Notes: generated from the letters alone by a model not told the origin. A DNA stretch of 64,000 nt from Aquimarina sp. Aq107 (GCF_943733665.1 NZ_OX030782.1:1012001-1076000); one strand, 5' to 3'; shown: positions 1-9,959, counted from the first letter of the stretch. Made by a program: numbers and translations.

Positions 1-1316
1 AAGAAGATTCTGTAAAATCATTTCAAAAGATTAAAATCGATGGAGTTGCAGCTGTTATAGGAGAATATGTAATATTAGAGAGTGATATTACAATTGCTTA
101 TCAGCAATTGATAAGTGAAGGAGTTTCTGCTGCAGATGTTAGTCGTTGCGAATTAGCAGGAAGCTTATTTGAAAACAAATTATATGCTCATCATGCGGTT
201 CAAGATAGTGTTATTGTATCTGATGCTGAGGTGAATTCTATGGTAGATCAGCAGCTGAGTTATATGACTAGAGAATTGGGAACAATAGATAAAGTTTTAA
301 AATTCTATAGAAAAGAAAGTGAAGCAGATTTTAGAAAAGAGCTTTTTGAAATCAATAAAGGAAATAGACTAGCAGAACAAATGCGTTCTAAAATAGTAGA
401 GGATGTAGAAATCACACCGGAAGAAGTTAGAGAATTTTTTGATGAAATTCCTGAGGATGAAAGACCTCTTTTTGGTACAGAGTTAGAACTTGCTCAGATA
501 GTAATAGACCCTAAAATCCCGGATGAAGAAGAACAAAAAGTAGTTGATAGGTTAAAACAATTTAGAACTGATATCGTAGAAAATGGAAGTAGTTTTGCTA
601 CTAAGGCAGTTTTATATTCTCAAGATCCCGGGTCAAAATCAAAAGGAGGGAAATACACACTAAATAGACAAACTCCTTTTGCTAAAGAGTTTAAGGACGT
701 TGCCTTTAGTTTACAGGTTGGTGAGGTTAGTGAGCCTTTTAAGACAGATTTTGGTTGGCATATTATACAATTAGATAAAATTAGAGGAGAAGAAATAGAT
801 GTTAGACATATTTTATTGATTCCAGATGTTACAAGAGAAAGTGTTGAGGTAGCACAGAAACTTGTGGATTCTGTTCGTACAGCAGTGGTTTCTGGAACTA
901 TTGGTTTTAAAGAAGCTGCTAGAAAATTTAGTAATGAAAAAGAGACCAAAGAAGATGGAGGACAATTATTAAATCCTACAACAGGTGATACACGTTTTGA
1001 ACTTACCAAAATTGATCCTATATTGTACGATCAAGTATCAAAATTAAAAACGAATGAAGTTTCGTTAGTAATACCAGATCAAGATCGTCAAGGTCGTAAA
1101 AAATTTAAATTAATCACTGTACTAAATCGTTTTGATGAGCATATAGCGGATTATTCTAAGGATTATTTAAAAATACAAGAACTCGCTCTCAGGAAAAAAC
1201 AAATAGAAGCAATACGAGCTTGGCAGGAAGAAAAAATTAATGATACTTATATAAAAATTAATGGAGAGTACAGAGACTGTGAGTTTAGCGGTAACTGGTT
1301 AAAAAAAGAAAAATAA
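1..1316 (+). CDS. SurA-like periplasmic peptidylprolyl isomerase (5' end outside the window)
   Basis: The frame is open from base 3, so the start codon and signal sequence lie before the window. What remains is about 437 residues. An N-terminal SurA-type chaperone segment (an IDGVAAVIGEYVIL stretch just before base 80) is followed by two consecutive parvulin (PPIC) domains, roughly bases 470-770 and 790-1130. The first carries the DPGSKSKGG and FGWHIIQL signatures. Family knowledge: these proteins chaperone outer-membrane proteins in the periplasm and isomerise prolyl bonds. The stop codon is one base before the MoxR gene, so the two are probably cotranscribed. A TTG at 108 is internal and is not the start. 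Confidence 0.88.
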   Translation, partial: EDSVKSFQKIKIDGVAAVIGEYVILESDITIAYQQLISEGVSAADVSRCELAGSLFENKLYAHHAVQDSVIVSDAEVNSMVDQQLSYMTRELGTIDKVLKFYRKESEADFRKELFEINKGNRLAEQMRSKIVEDVEITPEEVREFFDEIPEDERPLFGTELELAQIVIDPKIPDEEEQKVVDRLKQFRTDIVENGSSFATKAVLYSQDPGSKSKGGKYTLNRQTPFAKEFKDVAFSLQVGEVSEPFKTDFGWHIIQLDKIRGEEIDVRHILLIPDVTRESVEVAQKLVDSVRTAVVSGTIGFKEAARKFSNEKETKEDGGQLLNPTTGDTRFELTKIDPILYDQVSKLKTNEVSLVIPDQDRQGRKKFKLITVLNRFDEHIADYSKDYLKIQELALRKKQIEAIRAWQEEKINDTYIKINGEYRDCEFSGNWLKKEK

Positions 1317-1317
1317 T

Positions 1318-2271
1318 ATGTCTGACGTTGCAGCAGTAGAAAAACTGGTAAGCAAACATACCGAACTCAAAAAAGAAATAGCAAAAATAATCATAGGTCA
1401 GGAAGAAGTAATCGATCAGATACTGATTGCTGTGTTTTCTGGAGGTCATGCTTTATTGATAGGTGTTCCAGGATTAGCAAAAACACTAATGGTTAATACC
1501 ATTTCCAAAGCTTTAGGATTGGATTTTAAAAGAATTCAATTTACTCCAGATTTGATGCCAAGTGATATATTAGGAAGTGAAATCTTAGACGAGTCCAGAC
1601 ATTTTAAATTTATAAAAGGCCCAGTGTTTTCTAATATTATTTTGGCTGATGAGATTAATAGAACTCCACCAAAAACACAGGCAGCCTTATTAGAGGCAAT
1701 GCAAGAAAGAGCCGTAACAGTAGCTGGTCACCATTATAAACTGGATTTACCATATTTCGTATTAGCTACACAAAATCCTATTGAACAAGAAGGGACTTAT
1801 CCATTACCAGAGGCTCAATTGGATAGATTTATGTTCGCTATAGAATTAAAATATCCTAGTTTTCAAGAAGAAGTAGAAGTTGTAAAAAGTACTACAGGAG
1901 ATACTTCTGCAACAATTAATGCCTTGTTTACTGCTCAGGAAATTATCGATTTTCAGCAATTAATTCGTCGTATACCTGTAGCGGATAATGTAGTGGAATA
2001 TGCAGTATCAATGGTTTCTAAAACCAGGCCTAATGGAGAATCTGCAACAGATTTGGTTAAGAGTTATATAGATTGGGGTGCGGGTCCAAGAGCATCACAA
2101 AACCTAATTTTAGCAGCAAAAGCAAATGCAGCGGTAAAAGGTAAGTTTTCTCCAGATATTGAGGATGTGCAAGCTGTGGCTATGGGGATATTACGTCACC
2201 GTATGATTAAAAACTATAAAGCCGAAGCAGAAGGAGTAAGTATTGAGGATATTATTCAAAGCTTATTCTAA
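1318..2271 (+). CDS. MoxR-family AAA+ ATPase
   Basis: A 317-residue protein of normal length for the MoxR family. It has Walker A GVPGLAKT (residues 49-56), Walker B ILADEIN (about 107-113), the ATQNP sensor segment (150-154) and the typical LDRFM arginine-finger region. MoxR ATPases are cytoplasmic chaperones that usually work with VWA-domain partners on maturation of metalloenzymes or envelope proteins. No VWA gene is adjacent here, so the client is unknown. The ATG lies one base after the foldase stop, and a strong terminator follows, so this is the last gene of its operon. Confidence 0.92.
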   Translation: MSDVAAVEKLVSKHTELKKEIAKIIIGQEEVIDQILIAVFSGGHALLIGVPGLAKTLMVNTISKALGLDFKRIQFTPDLMPSDILGSEILDESRHFKFIKGPVFSNIILADEINRTPPKTQAALLEAMQERAVTVAGHHYKLDLPYFVLATQNPIEQEGTYPLPEAQLDRFMFAIELKYPSFQEEVEVVKSTTGDTSATINALFTAQEIIDFQQLIRRIPVADNVVEYAVSMVSKTRPNGESATDLVKSYIDWGAGPRASQNLILAAKANAAVKGKFSPDIEDVQAVAMGILRHRMIKNYKAEAEGVSIEDIIQSLF

Positions 2272-2326
2272 TCATTAAACCAATTTCTTAGTTTAAGAAG
2301 AATCAATTTTTATTTAATAAAAAAAG

Positions 2327-2358
2327 AAAAGCCCATTCAAGTAGGAAATGGGCTTTTT
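2327..2358 (+). terminator. Rho-independent terminator after the moxR gene
   Basis: Perfect 11-bp stem AAAAGCCCATT / AATGGGCTTTT with a 9-nt loop, ending in a run of T. Confidence 0.88.
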
Positions 2359-2711
2359 GCAATTATGAACAATTGAATTTTTGGGTAATGAATACTTGGG
2401 GAAAATCATCACCAGATATCTTCAATTTCAGTGCGCGAAAATAATAAAATAAGGGGAAATAACCCCGTTTTTTAACATTTCTTTAATCCACTTTTAAGGG
2501 TTTGTAAAGAAATCATAAAGCCTGATTTAAAATCTTTTAACCTCAATAGAGTAATTGAGGTTGTTGATTAATGTTTTCATTAACTTATAGAGGTAGAATT
2601 CTAAATAACTTTGTTTTTTTTTATCTAAATAATTAAACCTTTTTTATTTCTGCGAGTCTTACTATTGAACGTTCATTAAAATAAAGTTGAATAATTAAGA
2701 AAAATAGATAG
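2359..2711. other. Intergenic region with two inverted repeats
   Basis: No gene seen. It contains ATTTCTTTA (2477-2485) facing TAAAGAAAT (2515-2523), and a tight 9-bp hairpin AACCTCAAT / ATTGAGGTT (2539-2547 / 2554-2562, 6-nt loop) with no T run after it. TATTTCTG at 2645-2652 differs from the TAnnTTTG -7 consensus at one position and could serve the next gene. No good -33 element was found. Confidence 0.4.
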
Positions 2712-3194
2712 ATGAAAAATAGTATAACCTACATAATAATTATGTTTTTGGGAGCATTTACAATGTTTGCTCAGTCGGAAGATGTAACTGATAGACGTGA
2801 GAAACATAAAGAGCGAAGAGAGTTAAGAAAAGAATTTAATGAAAGCCTGTCAGAAGATCAAAAAGCTCAATTAGAGTATCAAAGAGAGTTGCATAAAGAA
2901 CACAGAAAGGCTTTTAAAGATACTTATACAGAAGAACAATTACAGATTGTAAAGAATGAAGACCTTTCTAGAAAAGGAAAACGTAAAGCCTTAAATCCTA
3001 CGTTAAGTGATGAGCAAAAAAGCCTTAAAAATAAACAAAAAGAGGAAATGAAAGCTGCTAAAAGCAAGTTTGAATCATCTCTTAATGATGAACAATTAGA
3101 GAAATATAAAAAGGTAAAAAAGAAAGGTCACAGAAAAGGGAAGAAAGGACGTAAAGGTCATAACAGAAAAAAAAGCGATAAAGAAGAAAATTAA
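2712..3194 (+). CDS. Small, strongly basic secreted protein with Spy/CpxP-like repeats
   Basis: 160 residues. A hydrophobic signal peptide (about 1-20, ending near FAQS) precedes a very charged helical body. A motif like L-S/N-D/E-x-Q recurs (SLSEDQKAQL, TLSDEQKSL, SLNDEQLEKY), recalling the LTxxQ motif of Spy/CpxP periplasmic chaperones. The last 30 residues are almost all K, R, G and H. The function is not established: a periplasmic chaperone- or metal-sensor-like protein is the best guess from composition and motif. It is a single-gene unit flanked by terminators. Confidence 0.7.
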   Translation: MKNSITYIIIMFLGAFTMFAQSEDVTDRREKHKERRELRKEFNESLSEDQKAQLEYQRELHKEHRKAFKDTYTEEQLQIVKNEDLSRKGKRKALNPTLSDEQKSLKNKQKEEMKAAKSKFESSLNDEQLEKYKKVKKKGHRKGKKGRKGHNRKKSDKEEN

Positions 3195-3214
3195 ATTTAG
3201 TTTATTTTGTGTAG

Positions 3215-3249
3215 AAAGAGTGAAGTTGCTAAAACTTCACTCTTTTTTT
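3215..3249 (+). terminator. Rho-independent terminator
   Basis: 13-bp stem AAAGAGTGAAGTT / AACTTCACTCTTT with a 5-nt loop, followed by TTTT. Confidence 0.88.
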
Positions 3250-3822
3250 GTTTTTATGTTAAAATTGATGGTTTTTAAATCAATAACTTAACAATTTACT
3301 ACAACGTTTTCGTAATTCTTAAAGAAGTCAATTAAAATATTAGATATTTTTTTATGTGATTACCATTTTAATAGTTCTAAAATTGATGATTTAATCAAAT
3401 AAAAGCGGTATTTTTTTTAAAAATGTAAAAAAGGGTTATTAACGCCATTCATTTAATAAAATCCCTTAAAATTCGTATTTTCGTCGGACTTTTCAATACA
3501 CATTATATAGCAAAATTGTTCTCAATATCGATATGATAAAAAAAGATGTGAGTCTAAGTTATAGAAACACAAAATACTGTTTCTTAATCAAGAGTATATC
3601 TTTACTATTATTTTAGAAAATTATCACGATATTTTTTTTGAGAAACTTGAGATAAATAAGAATATTGAAAAGATGTAAGGACTACCATAATTTCACTACC
3701 TAATGTATAGCTTGTCATTATGTAACAATATATAATAGGATTTTTCTATTATTGGCGGGTAGGAGAAATTTATCGTTTTCCAAACATTTGTATTAAACCA
3801 GGAAAGAATTCTATTACGTACT
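3250..3822. other. Long leader/promoter region of acnB
   Basis: No coding region seen in 570 bases. TATTTTCG at 3476-3483 is a one-mismatch -7 element. A 7-bp hairpin ATAATAG / CTATTAT (3732-3738 / 3746-3752) lies about 70 bases before the acnB start. AACATTTG at 3783-3790 is a second one-mismatch -7 candidate. None has a convincing -33 element, so the start of transcription is unresolved. Confidence 0.35.
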
Positions 3823-6600
3823 ATGAACATTTACAATAATTACATTAGGGAAATCGAAGAAAGGAAATCCCTTGGGTTACACCCTAAGCCAATCGATGGA
3901 GCAGAGTTATTAAGTGAAATTATTTCACAAATAAAGGATAATGATAATGCACATCGTGATGACTCCCTTAACTTTTTTATCTACAATGTTTTGCCAGGAA
4001 CCACAAGTGCTGCTGGTGTAAAAGCTCAGTTTTTAAAAGAAATTATTTTAGGTAAAGAAGTCGTTAAAGAAATTACTCCTGCTTTTGCTTTTGAGCAATT
4101 ATCTCATATGAAAGGTGGACCTTCTGTAGAGGTATTGTTAGATTTAGCTTTAGGTGATGATATTGCTATAGCTAATGAAGCTGCTAAAGTATTAAAAACG
4201 CAAGTTTTCTTATATGAGGCAGATACGGAACAATTAGAAAAAGCTTTTAAAGCTGGCAATACTATTGCTAAAGAATTAATAGAGAGCTATGCTCAAGCAG
4301 AGTTTTTTACAAAGTTACCAGACGTAGAAGAAGAAATAGAGATTGTAACTTTTGTTGCAGGTATAGGTGATATTTCTACAGATTTATTATCTCCTGGTGC
4401 GGATGCACATTCTAGATCAGATCGTGAATTGCACGGTCAGTGTATGTTTGAGCACAATAAAGATATGCAAAATGAATTATTGGCGTTAAAAGAACAACAT
4501 CCTGATAAACGAGTGATGTTAATTGCTGATAAAGGAACCATGGGAGTAGGTTCTTCTAGAATGTCTGGTGTAAATAATGTTGCGTTATGGACCGGTATAT
4601 CATCTAGCCCATATGTACCATTTATTAATATTGCTCCAGTAATTGCTGGTACAAATGGTATTGCACCAATATTCTTAACAACTGTGGGAGTAACTGGTGG
4701 TATTGGTATTGATTTAAAAAACTGGGTAAAGCAAAAAGATGCTGAAGGAAATACGATTGTAGATGAAGAAGGAGAAGCAATCTTAAAAGAAGAGTATTCT
4801 GTAGCTACAGGTACAGTTCTTACCATAAATACAAAAACGAAGAAATTATATAAAGGAGACAAAGAGTTAAAAGATATCTCAACTGCGTTAACACCACCAA
4901 AAATGGAGTTTATTAAAGCAGGAGGTTCTTATGCTGTTGTTTTCGGTAAGAAATTACAAACATTTGCTTGTAAAGTTTTAGGAATAGATGTTCCTCAAGT
5001 GTATGCAGCTTCCAAAGAAGTTTCTGTGGAAGGACAAGGTTTAACTGCTGTTGAGAAAATTTTCAATAGAAATGCAGTAGGAACCACGCCAGGTAAAACA
5101 TTACACGCAGGTTCGAATGTTAGAGTTGAAGTTAACATTGTAGGTTCTCAAGATACTACAGGTTTAATGACTTCTCAAGAATTAGAGATGATGGCTGCTA
5201 CAGTAATTTCTCCAATTGTTGATGCTGGTTACCAATCAGGATGTCATACAGCCTCAGTTTGGGATGACAAGTCCAAAGCTAATATTCCAAGATTAATGAA
5301 GTTTATGAATGACTTCGGATTAGTTACTGCACGTCATCCAGAAGGGAAATATCATGCAATGACCGATGTAATTCATAAGGTATTAAATGATATAGCAGTT
5401 GATGATTGGGATGTAATCATAGGTGGAGATTCACACACACGTATGGCAAAAGGAGTTGCTTTTGGAGCGGATTCAGGAACAGTTGCCTTAGCGTTAGCTA
5501 CAGGAGAGGCTACGATGCCAATTCCAGAGTCCGTAAAGGTTACTTTTAAAGGAGAAATGAAATCTTATATGGATTTCCGTGATGTTGTTCACGCGACTCA
5601 AGAGCAGATGTTAAATCAGTTTGAAGGTGAAAATGTTTTCCAAGGAAAAATTATAGAAGTACATATTGGTACATTAACTTCTGATCAGGCATTTACATTT
5701 ACAGATTGGACTGCTGAAATGAAAGCAAAAGCATCTATCTGTATTTCTGAAGATGATACTTTAATCGAGTCCTTAGAAATCTCTAGAGATCGTATTCAAA
5801 TTATGATTGATAAAGGGATGGATAATCCGAAACAGGATCTTAAAGGGTTAGTTGATAAAGCTAATAATCGTATTACGGAAATTAAGACAGGAACTAAATC
5901 AGCATTAAAGCCAGATGCAGATGCTAAGTATTATGCTGAAGTTGTTATTGATCTAGATAAGATTGTAGAACCAATGATAGCTGATCCAGATGTAAATAAT
6001 GAAGATGTATCTAAGCGTTATACGCACGATAATATTCAACCATTATCCTTTTACGGAGGAACAAAGAAGGTAGATTTAGGTTTCATAGGATCTTGTATGA
6101 TCCATAAAGGAGATATGAAAATTTTAGCTCAAATGTTAAAGAACATTGAAGCTCAGCAGGGTGAAGTTAAGTTTAATGCACCTTTGGTTGTAGCGCCTCC
6201 TACATATAATATAGTAGATGAGCTAAAAGCAGAAGGTGATTGGGATGTTTTAGTTAAATATTCTGGCTTTGAGTTTGATGATAGTGCGCCAAAAGGTTTA
6301 GCACGTACTAAGTATGAGAATATGCTATACTTAGAACGTCCTGGATGTAACTTATGTATGGGTAACCAAGAAAAAGCAGAACCAGGAGATACAGTGATGG
6401 CTACTTCTACACGTTTATTCCAAGGAAGAGTTGTTAGAGACGCCGATGGCAAAAAAGGAGAATCTTTGTTGTCTTCTACACCAGTAGTGGTTTTATCTAC
6501 TATTTTAGGTAGAACACCAACTCTGGAAGAATATGAAGCTGCTGTTGAAGGTATTGTATTAACTAAGTTTAAACCATCTCAGAAACAGTTGGTTATGTAA
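3823..6600 (+). CDS. acnB: Bifunctional aconitate hydratase 2 / 2-methylisocitrate dehydratase
   Basis: 925 residues, somewhat longer than the roughly 865 of the E. coli protein. It has the AcnB domain order: an N-terminal HEAT-like domain (1-160), a swivelling domain with a charged insertion around residues 300-345, then the catalytic core. The three [4Fe-4S] cysteines are visible as C758 (GSCMIHKG) and C842/C845 (CNLCMG). It catalyses citrate to isocitrate in the TCA cycle and, in the family, 2-methylaconitate hydration in propionate metabolism. It is followed by its own terminator and then by a second, unrelated-subfamily aconitase. Confidence 0.97.
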   Translation: MNIYNNYIREIEERKSLGLHPKPIDGAELLSEIISQIKDNDNAHRDDSLNFFIYNVLPGTTSAAGVKAQFLKEIILGKEVVKEITPAFAFEQLSHMKGGPSVEVLLDLALGDDIAIANEAAKVLKTQVFLYEADTEQLEKAFKAGNTIAKELIESYAQAEFFTKLPDVEEEIEIVTFVAGIGDISTDLLSPGADAHSRSDRELHGQCMFEHNKDMQNELLALKEQHPDKRVMLIADKGTMGVGSSRMSGVNNVALWTGISSSPYVPFINIAPVIAGTNGIAPIFLTTVGVTGGIGIDLKNWVKQKDAEGNTIVDEEGEAILKEEYSVATGTVLTINTKTKKLYKGDKELKDISTALTPPKMEFIKAGGSYAVVFGKKLQTFACKVLGIDVPQVYAASKEVSVEGQGLTAVEKIFNRNAVGTTPGKTLHAGSNVRVEVNIVGSQDTTGLMTSQELEMMAATVISPIVDAGYQSGCHTASVWDDKSKANIPRLMKFMNDFGLVTARHPEGKYHAMTDVIHKVLNDIAVDDWDVIIGGDSHTRMAKGVAFGADSGTVALALATGEATMPIPESVKVTFKGEMKSYMDFRDVVHATQEQMLNQFEGENVFQGKIIEVHIGTLTSDQAFTFTDWTAEMKAKASICISEDDTLIESLEISRDRIQIMIDKGMDNPKQDLKGLVDKANNRITEIKTGTKSALKPDADAKYYAEVVIDLDKIVEPMIADPDVNNEDVSKRYTHDNIQPLSFYGGTKKVDLGFIGSCMIHKGDMKILAQMLKNIEAQQGEVKFNAPLVVAPPTYNIVDELKAEGDWDVLVKYSGFEFDDSAPKGLARTKYENMLYLERPGCNLCMGNQEKAEPGDTVMATSTRLFQGRVVRDADGKKGESLLSSTPVVVLSTILGRTPTLEEYEAAVEGIVLTKFKPSQKQLVM

Positions 6601-6620
6601 TTAAAGATATATAATAGTTT

Positions 6621-6657
6621 AAAAGCCTTAATACGATTTGTTGTATTAAGGCTTTTT
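6621..6657 (+). terminator. Rho-independent terminator after acnB
   Basis: 14-bp stem AAAAGCCTTAATAC / GTATTAAGGCTTTT with an 8-nt loop and a T tail. Confidence 0.9.
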
Positions 6658-6846
6658 TAGTTTTAGCTAAAGATGTTTTTTGATATATGAGATAAACTTT
6701 TTAATGAAAATAGACAGTTTAGGGAATCAAGTTTAAAATTGATTGTTTGCAATCGATATTATGTGCAGGTTATTCTTAGTTTGTATAATACTTGTTTTTA
6801 GTGCAATAGAATATTTTTTATAATCATTCTATATTCTTGATACTCT

Positions 6847-6877
6847 TTTCGTAGTCATTCGATATTTCGTATCTTGG
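6847..6877 (+). promoter_or_regulatory. Candidate promoter of the second aconitase gene
   Basis: TATCTTGG at 6870-6877 resembles the -7 consensus TAnnTTTG (one mismatch), with a TTTCG-like -33 at 6847-6851 about 18 bases upstream. The leader would be about 40 nt. The rest of 6658-6920 shows no gene. Confidence 0.35.
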
Positions 6878-6920
6878 AATACTTAAAAAAGAATAACGAA
6901 AACACATAAAACACAACTAT

Positions 6921-9188
6921 ATGGCATTCGATATCGATATGATAAAAAAGGTGTATGCTCAAGTTGCCGAAAGAGTAGATGCTGCTCGCGAAGTAACAGG
7001 AAAACCTTTAACATTAGCAGAGAAAATTTTGTACTCACATCTTTGGGATGGTAAAAGTAAAACAGCATTTACTAGAGGTAAGGATTATGTTGATTTTGCT
7101 CCAGACCGTATTGCTTGTCAAGATGCAACTGCTCAGATGGCTTTATTGCAATTTATGCAAGCTGGAAAAAAGAAAGTTGCAGTTCCAACGACGGTACATT
7201 GTGATCATTTAATTCAGGCTAAAGTTGGTGCTGATAAAGATTTACAATCAGCGATGAATACTAGTAGTGAAGTATTTAATTTCTTAGAATCGGTATCTGA
7301 TAAGTATGGTATTGGTTTTTGGAAACCTGGAGCTGGAATTATACATCAAGTAGTTTTAGAGAATTATGCATTCCCTGGAGGTATGATGATTGGTACGGAT
7401 TCTCATACGGTAAATGCAGGAGGATTAGGAATGGTAGCAATTGGTGTAGGTGGAGCTGATGCTGTAGATGTAATGGCAGGAATGCCCTGGGAATTAAAAT
7501 TTCCTAAATTAATTGGTGTTAAACTGACCGGTAAATTATCTGGTTGGACAGCACCAAAAGATGTGATTCTAAAAGTAGCCGAAATTCTTACTGTAAAAGG
7601 TGGAACTGATGCTATTGTAGAATATTTTGGTCCAGGAGCAACTTCAATGTCATGTACAGGAAAAGGAACTATTTGTAATATGGGAGCCGAAATTGGTGCT
7701 ACAACATCTACATTTGGGTATGATGAATCAATGGAGCGTTATTTACGAGCTACAGAAAGAGCTGAAGTAGCAGATGCCGCTAATAAAGTAAAAGAACATT
7801 TAACTGCAGATCCAGAAGTATATGCAAATCCTGAGCAATATTTTGATCAGGTTATAGAAATTAATCTGTCAGAATTAGGACCATTATTAAATGGGCCATT
7901 TACACCAGATTTATCAACTGAGGTTGGTACGAGTATGACAGAGAAAGCAAAAGCGAGTGATTGGCCATTACAGGTTGAATGGGGGTTAATAGGTTCTTGT
8001 ACAAATTCATCATATGAAGATTTATCACGTGCTTCTTCTATTGCGCAACAAGCATTGGATAAAGGTCTAAAAATGAAGTCAGAATTAGGAATCAATCCAG
8101 GTTCTGAACAAGTACGGTATACGGCAGAGAGAGATGGCATTCTTGGAATATTCGAAAAACTGGATGCTAAGATATTTACCAATGCTTGTGGACCTTGTAT
8201 CGGGCAGTGGGCAAGATATAGTGATCCTAAAAATGCTCCGAAGAATAGTATCGTTCATTCTTTTAATAGAAACTTTGCGAAACGTGCAGATGGAAATCCG
8301 AATACACATGCTTTTGTAGCATCTCCAGAATTAACCGCTGCCATTGCAGTTTCTGGGCGACTAGATTTTAATCCACTTACGGATAAATTGATTAATGAAG
8401 ATGGGCAAGAGGTAATGTTTGATGAGCCAACTGGATGGGAATTGCCTCCTAAAGGTTTCGAAGTAGAAGATGCAGGATATTTAGCACCTGTAGAAGATGG
8501 TAGTGGAGTACAAGTTAATGTGAGCCCGACATCAGAAAGGCTTCAGTTATTAACTCCTTTTGAGCCAATTGGTGATGAAATAAAAGGAGCAAAGCTATTA
8601 ATCAAAGCGTTCGGAAAATGTACTACAGATCATATTTCTATGGCAGGGCCTTGGTTACGTTACAGAGGGCACTTAGATAATATATCCAATAATTGTTTAA
8701 TAGGAGCAGTGAATGCCTTTGGGAAAAAGACAAACTTTGTTAAAAATCAATTAGATGGAGAGTTTGGTGGTGTGCCAGATACTGCAAGAGCTTATAAAGC
8801 TGCTGGTGTTCCTACAATAGTAGTAGGAGATCACAATTACGGAGAAGGTTCTTCTAGAGAACACGCGGCAATGGAGCCAAGACATTTGGGTGTTGTTGCG
8901 GTAATTGTAAAATCCTTTGCTCGTATCCATGAAACTAACCTTAAAAAACAAGGTATGTTAGGATTAACGTTTGCGAATGAAGCGGATTATGATAAAATTC
9001 AAGAAGATGATACTATCAATTTCCTGGATTTAAACGCCTTTGCACCTGGAAAAACATTGAATATCGAATTTGTTCATGCTGATGGTTCTAAAGATGTGAT
9101 CGAAGTAAATCATACGTATAACGATTCTCAGATCGAGTGGTTTAAAGAAGGCTCTGCTTTGAATCTAATTAAAAAGCAAAACGCTTAA
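6921..9188 (+). CDS. Aconitate hydratase, mitochondrial-type
   Basis: 755 residues, matching the mitochondrial aconitase class rather than AcnB. The three iron-sulfur cysteines are C360 (GSCTNSS) and C423/C426 (ACGPCIG), almost the same positions as in the mammalian enzyme. The C-terminal swivel domain carries the [10 protein letters not shown] substrate-binding loop. It interconverts citrate and isocitrate in the cytoplasm. Having it directly after acnB gives the cell two non-homologously arranged aconitases. Separate terminators and promoter imply independent control, for example different iron or oxidant sensitivity (inference). Confidence 0.95.
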   Translation: MAFDIDMIKKVYAQVAERVDAAREVTGKPLTLAEKILYSHLWDGKSKTAFTRGKDYVDFAPDRIACQDATAQMALLQFMQAGKKKVAVPTTVHCDHLIQAKVGADKDLQSAMNTSSEVFNFLESVSDKYGIGFWKPGAGIIHQVVLENYAFPGGMMIGTDSHTVNAGGLGMVAIGVGGADAVDVMAGMPWELKFPKLIGVKLTGKLSGWTAPKDVILKVAEILTVKGGTDAIVEYFGPGATSMSCTGKGTICNMGAEIGATTSTFGYDESMERYLRATERAEVADAANKVKEHLTADPEVYANPEQYFDQVIEINLSELGPLLNGPFTPDLSTEVGTSMTEKAKASDWPLQVEWGLIGSCTNSSYEDLSRASSIAQQALDKGLKMKSELGINPGSEQVRYTAERDGILGIFEKLDAKIFTNACGPCIGQWARYSDPKNAPKNSIVHSFNRNFAKRADGNPNTHAFVASPELTAAIAVSGRLDFNPLTDKLINEDGQEVMFDEPTGWELPPKGFEVEDAGYLAPVEDGSGVQVNVSPTSERLQLLTPFEPIGDEIKGAKLLIKAFGKCTTDHISMAGPWLRYRGHLDNISNNCLIGAVNAFGKKTNFVKNQLDGEFGGVPDTARAYKAAGVPTIVVGDHNYGEGSSREHAAMEPRHLGVVAVIVKSFARIHETNLKKQGMLGLTFANEADYDKIQEDDTINFLDLNAFAPGKTLNIEFVHADGSKDVIEVNHTYNDSQIEWFKEGSALNLIKKQNA

Positions 9189-9208
9189 TCTTAGACTATA
9201 TATATTAT

Positions 9209-9245
9209 AAAACTCTCGAAGACGATTCTTCGGGAGTTTTTGTTT
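9209..9245 (+). terminator. Rho-independent terminator after the second aconitase
   Basis: Stem AAAACTCTCGAAG / CTTCGGGAGTTTT with one mismatch, a short loop and a T run. Confidence 0.85.
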
Positions 9246-9292
9246 TATAAAGATTGGTAATTTTGTAATTTTGCGTATATGATACGCCAAAA
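9239..9292 (+). promoter_or_regulatory. nrtR promoter with an operator across the start codon
   Basis: TTTG (9239-9242), 23 bases, then TAATTTTG (9266-9273) fits TTTG-N17-23-TAnnTTTG exactly. The predicted transcription start is at or within a base or two of the ATG at 9279, so the mRNA would be leaderless or nearly so. A perfect inverted repeat GCGTAT / ATACGC (9273-9278 / 9282-9287) is centred on that ATG, inside the wider near-palindrome TTTTGCGTAT-ATG-ATACGCCAAAA (9269-9292). Autorepression by the Nudix regulator is inferred. Confidence 0.6.
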
Positions 9293-9959
9293 TATTAAAG
9301 TAGCGGTAGATGCGGTAGTCTTTGGATATAAAGATAAAACACTGCATGTGCTTTTAATCAAAAGAGATATAGAACCTTTTAAGGATTCGTGGGCCTTACC
9401 TGGAGGTTTGGTGCTAGAAAATGAAAGTTTGGAAGATGCTGTAGAACGAGAACTTAAAGAAGAGACTAATGTTACCGTTGATTACCTAGAACAATTATAT
9501 TCTTTTGGAAAACCAGGAAGAGATCCAAGAAATAGAGTGGTAAGTATTACTTATTTTGGTTTAGTAAAACCAGAGCATCATAGTATAAAAGCAGATACCG
9601 ATGCTAATGATGTAGCTTGGTTTGATATTAATGAACTTCCAGAGTTGGCATTTGATCACGCTACAATTCTTGATTCAGCCAAAAAACGTTTACGAAATAA
9701 ATTGACTTATGAACCTATAGGTTTTGATTTGTTGGCAGATAAGTTTCTTTTTTCTGATCTAGAGAAATTATATATGACGATTCTTGATAAACAGATCGAT
9801 CGAAGAAACTTTAGAAAGAAAATATTAAGTTTTGGTATTTTGGAAGAATTAAAAGAAAAAATTTCTGAAGGAAGAGGAAGACCGGCAAATCTTTTCAAAT
9901 TCAATCAAAAACAATACTTCAAGCTTAAAGAAGAAGGTTTCCTTTTCGATATTAAATAA
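9279..9959 (+). CDS. NrtR-type Nudix transcriptional regulator
   Basis: 226 residues. The N-terminal Nudix domain (about 5-140) has the box G43-x5-E49-x7-R57-E58-L59-x-E61-E62-x-N64-V65. Only the box glycine is replaced (N64), and all catalytic acids remain, so residual hydrolase activity is possible. Residues 150-226 form the winged helix-turn-helix of NrtR/AraR-like regulators. NrtR proteins repress NAD synthesis and salvage genes and respond to ADP-ribose. Bacteroides AraR is a relative that controls arabinose genes, so architecture alone does not decide. The neighbouring prs, NAMPT and ADP-ribose genes and the shared palindromes favour NAD control. The ATG sits within a palindrome. Confidence 0.85.
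   Translation: MIRQNIKVAVDAVVFGYKDKTLHVLLIKRDIEPFKDSWALPGGLVLENESLEDAVERELKEETNVTVDYLEQLYSFGKPGRDPRNRVVSITYFGLVKPEHHSIKADTDANDVAWFDINELPELAFDHATILDSAKKRLRNKLTYEPIGFDLLADKFLFSDLEKLYMTILDKQIDRRNFRKKILSFGILEELKEKISEGRGRPANLFKFNQKQYFKLKEEGFLFDIK

Noticed and set aside
8085..8319. Short overlapping open frames on both strands inside the second aconitase
   Set aside because: They lie wholly inside a well-conserved enzyme and encode no recognisable domain.
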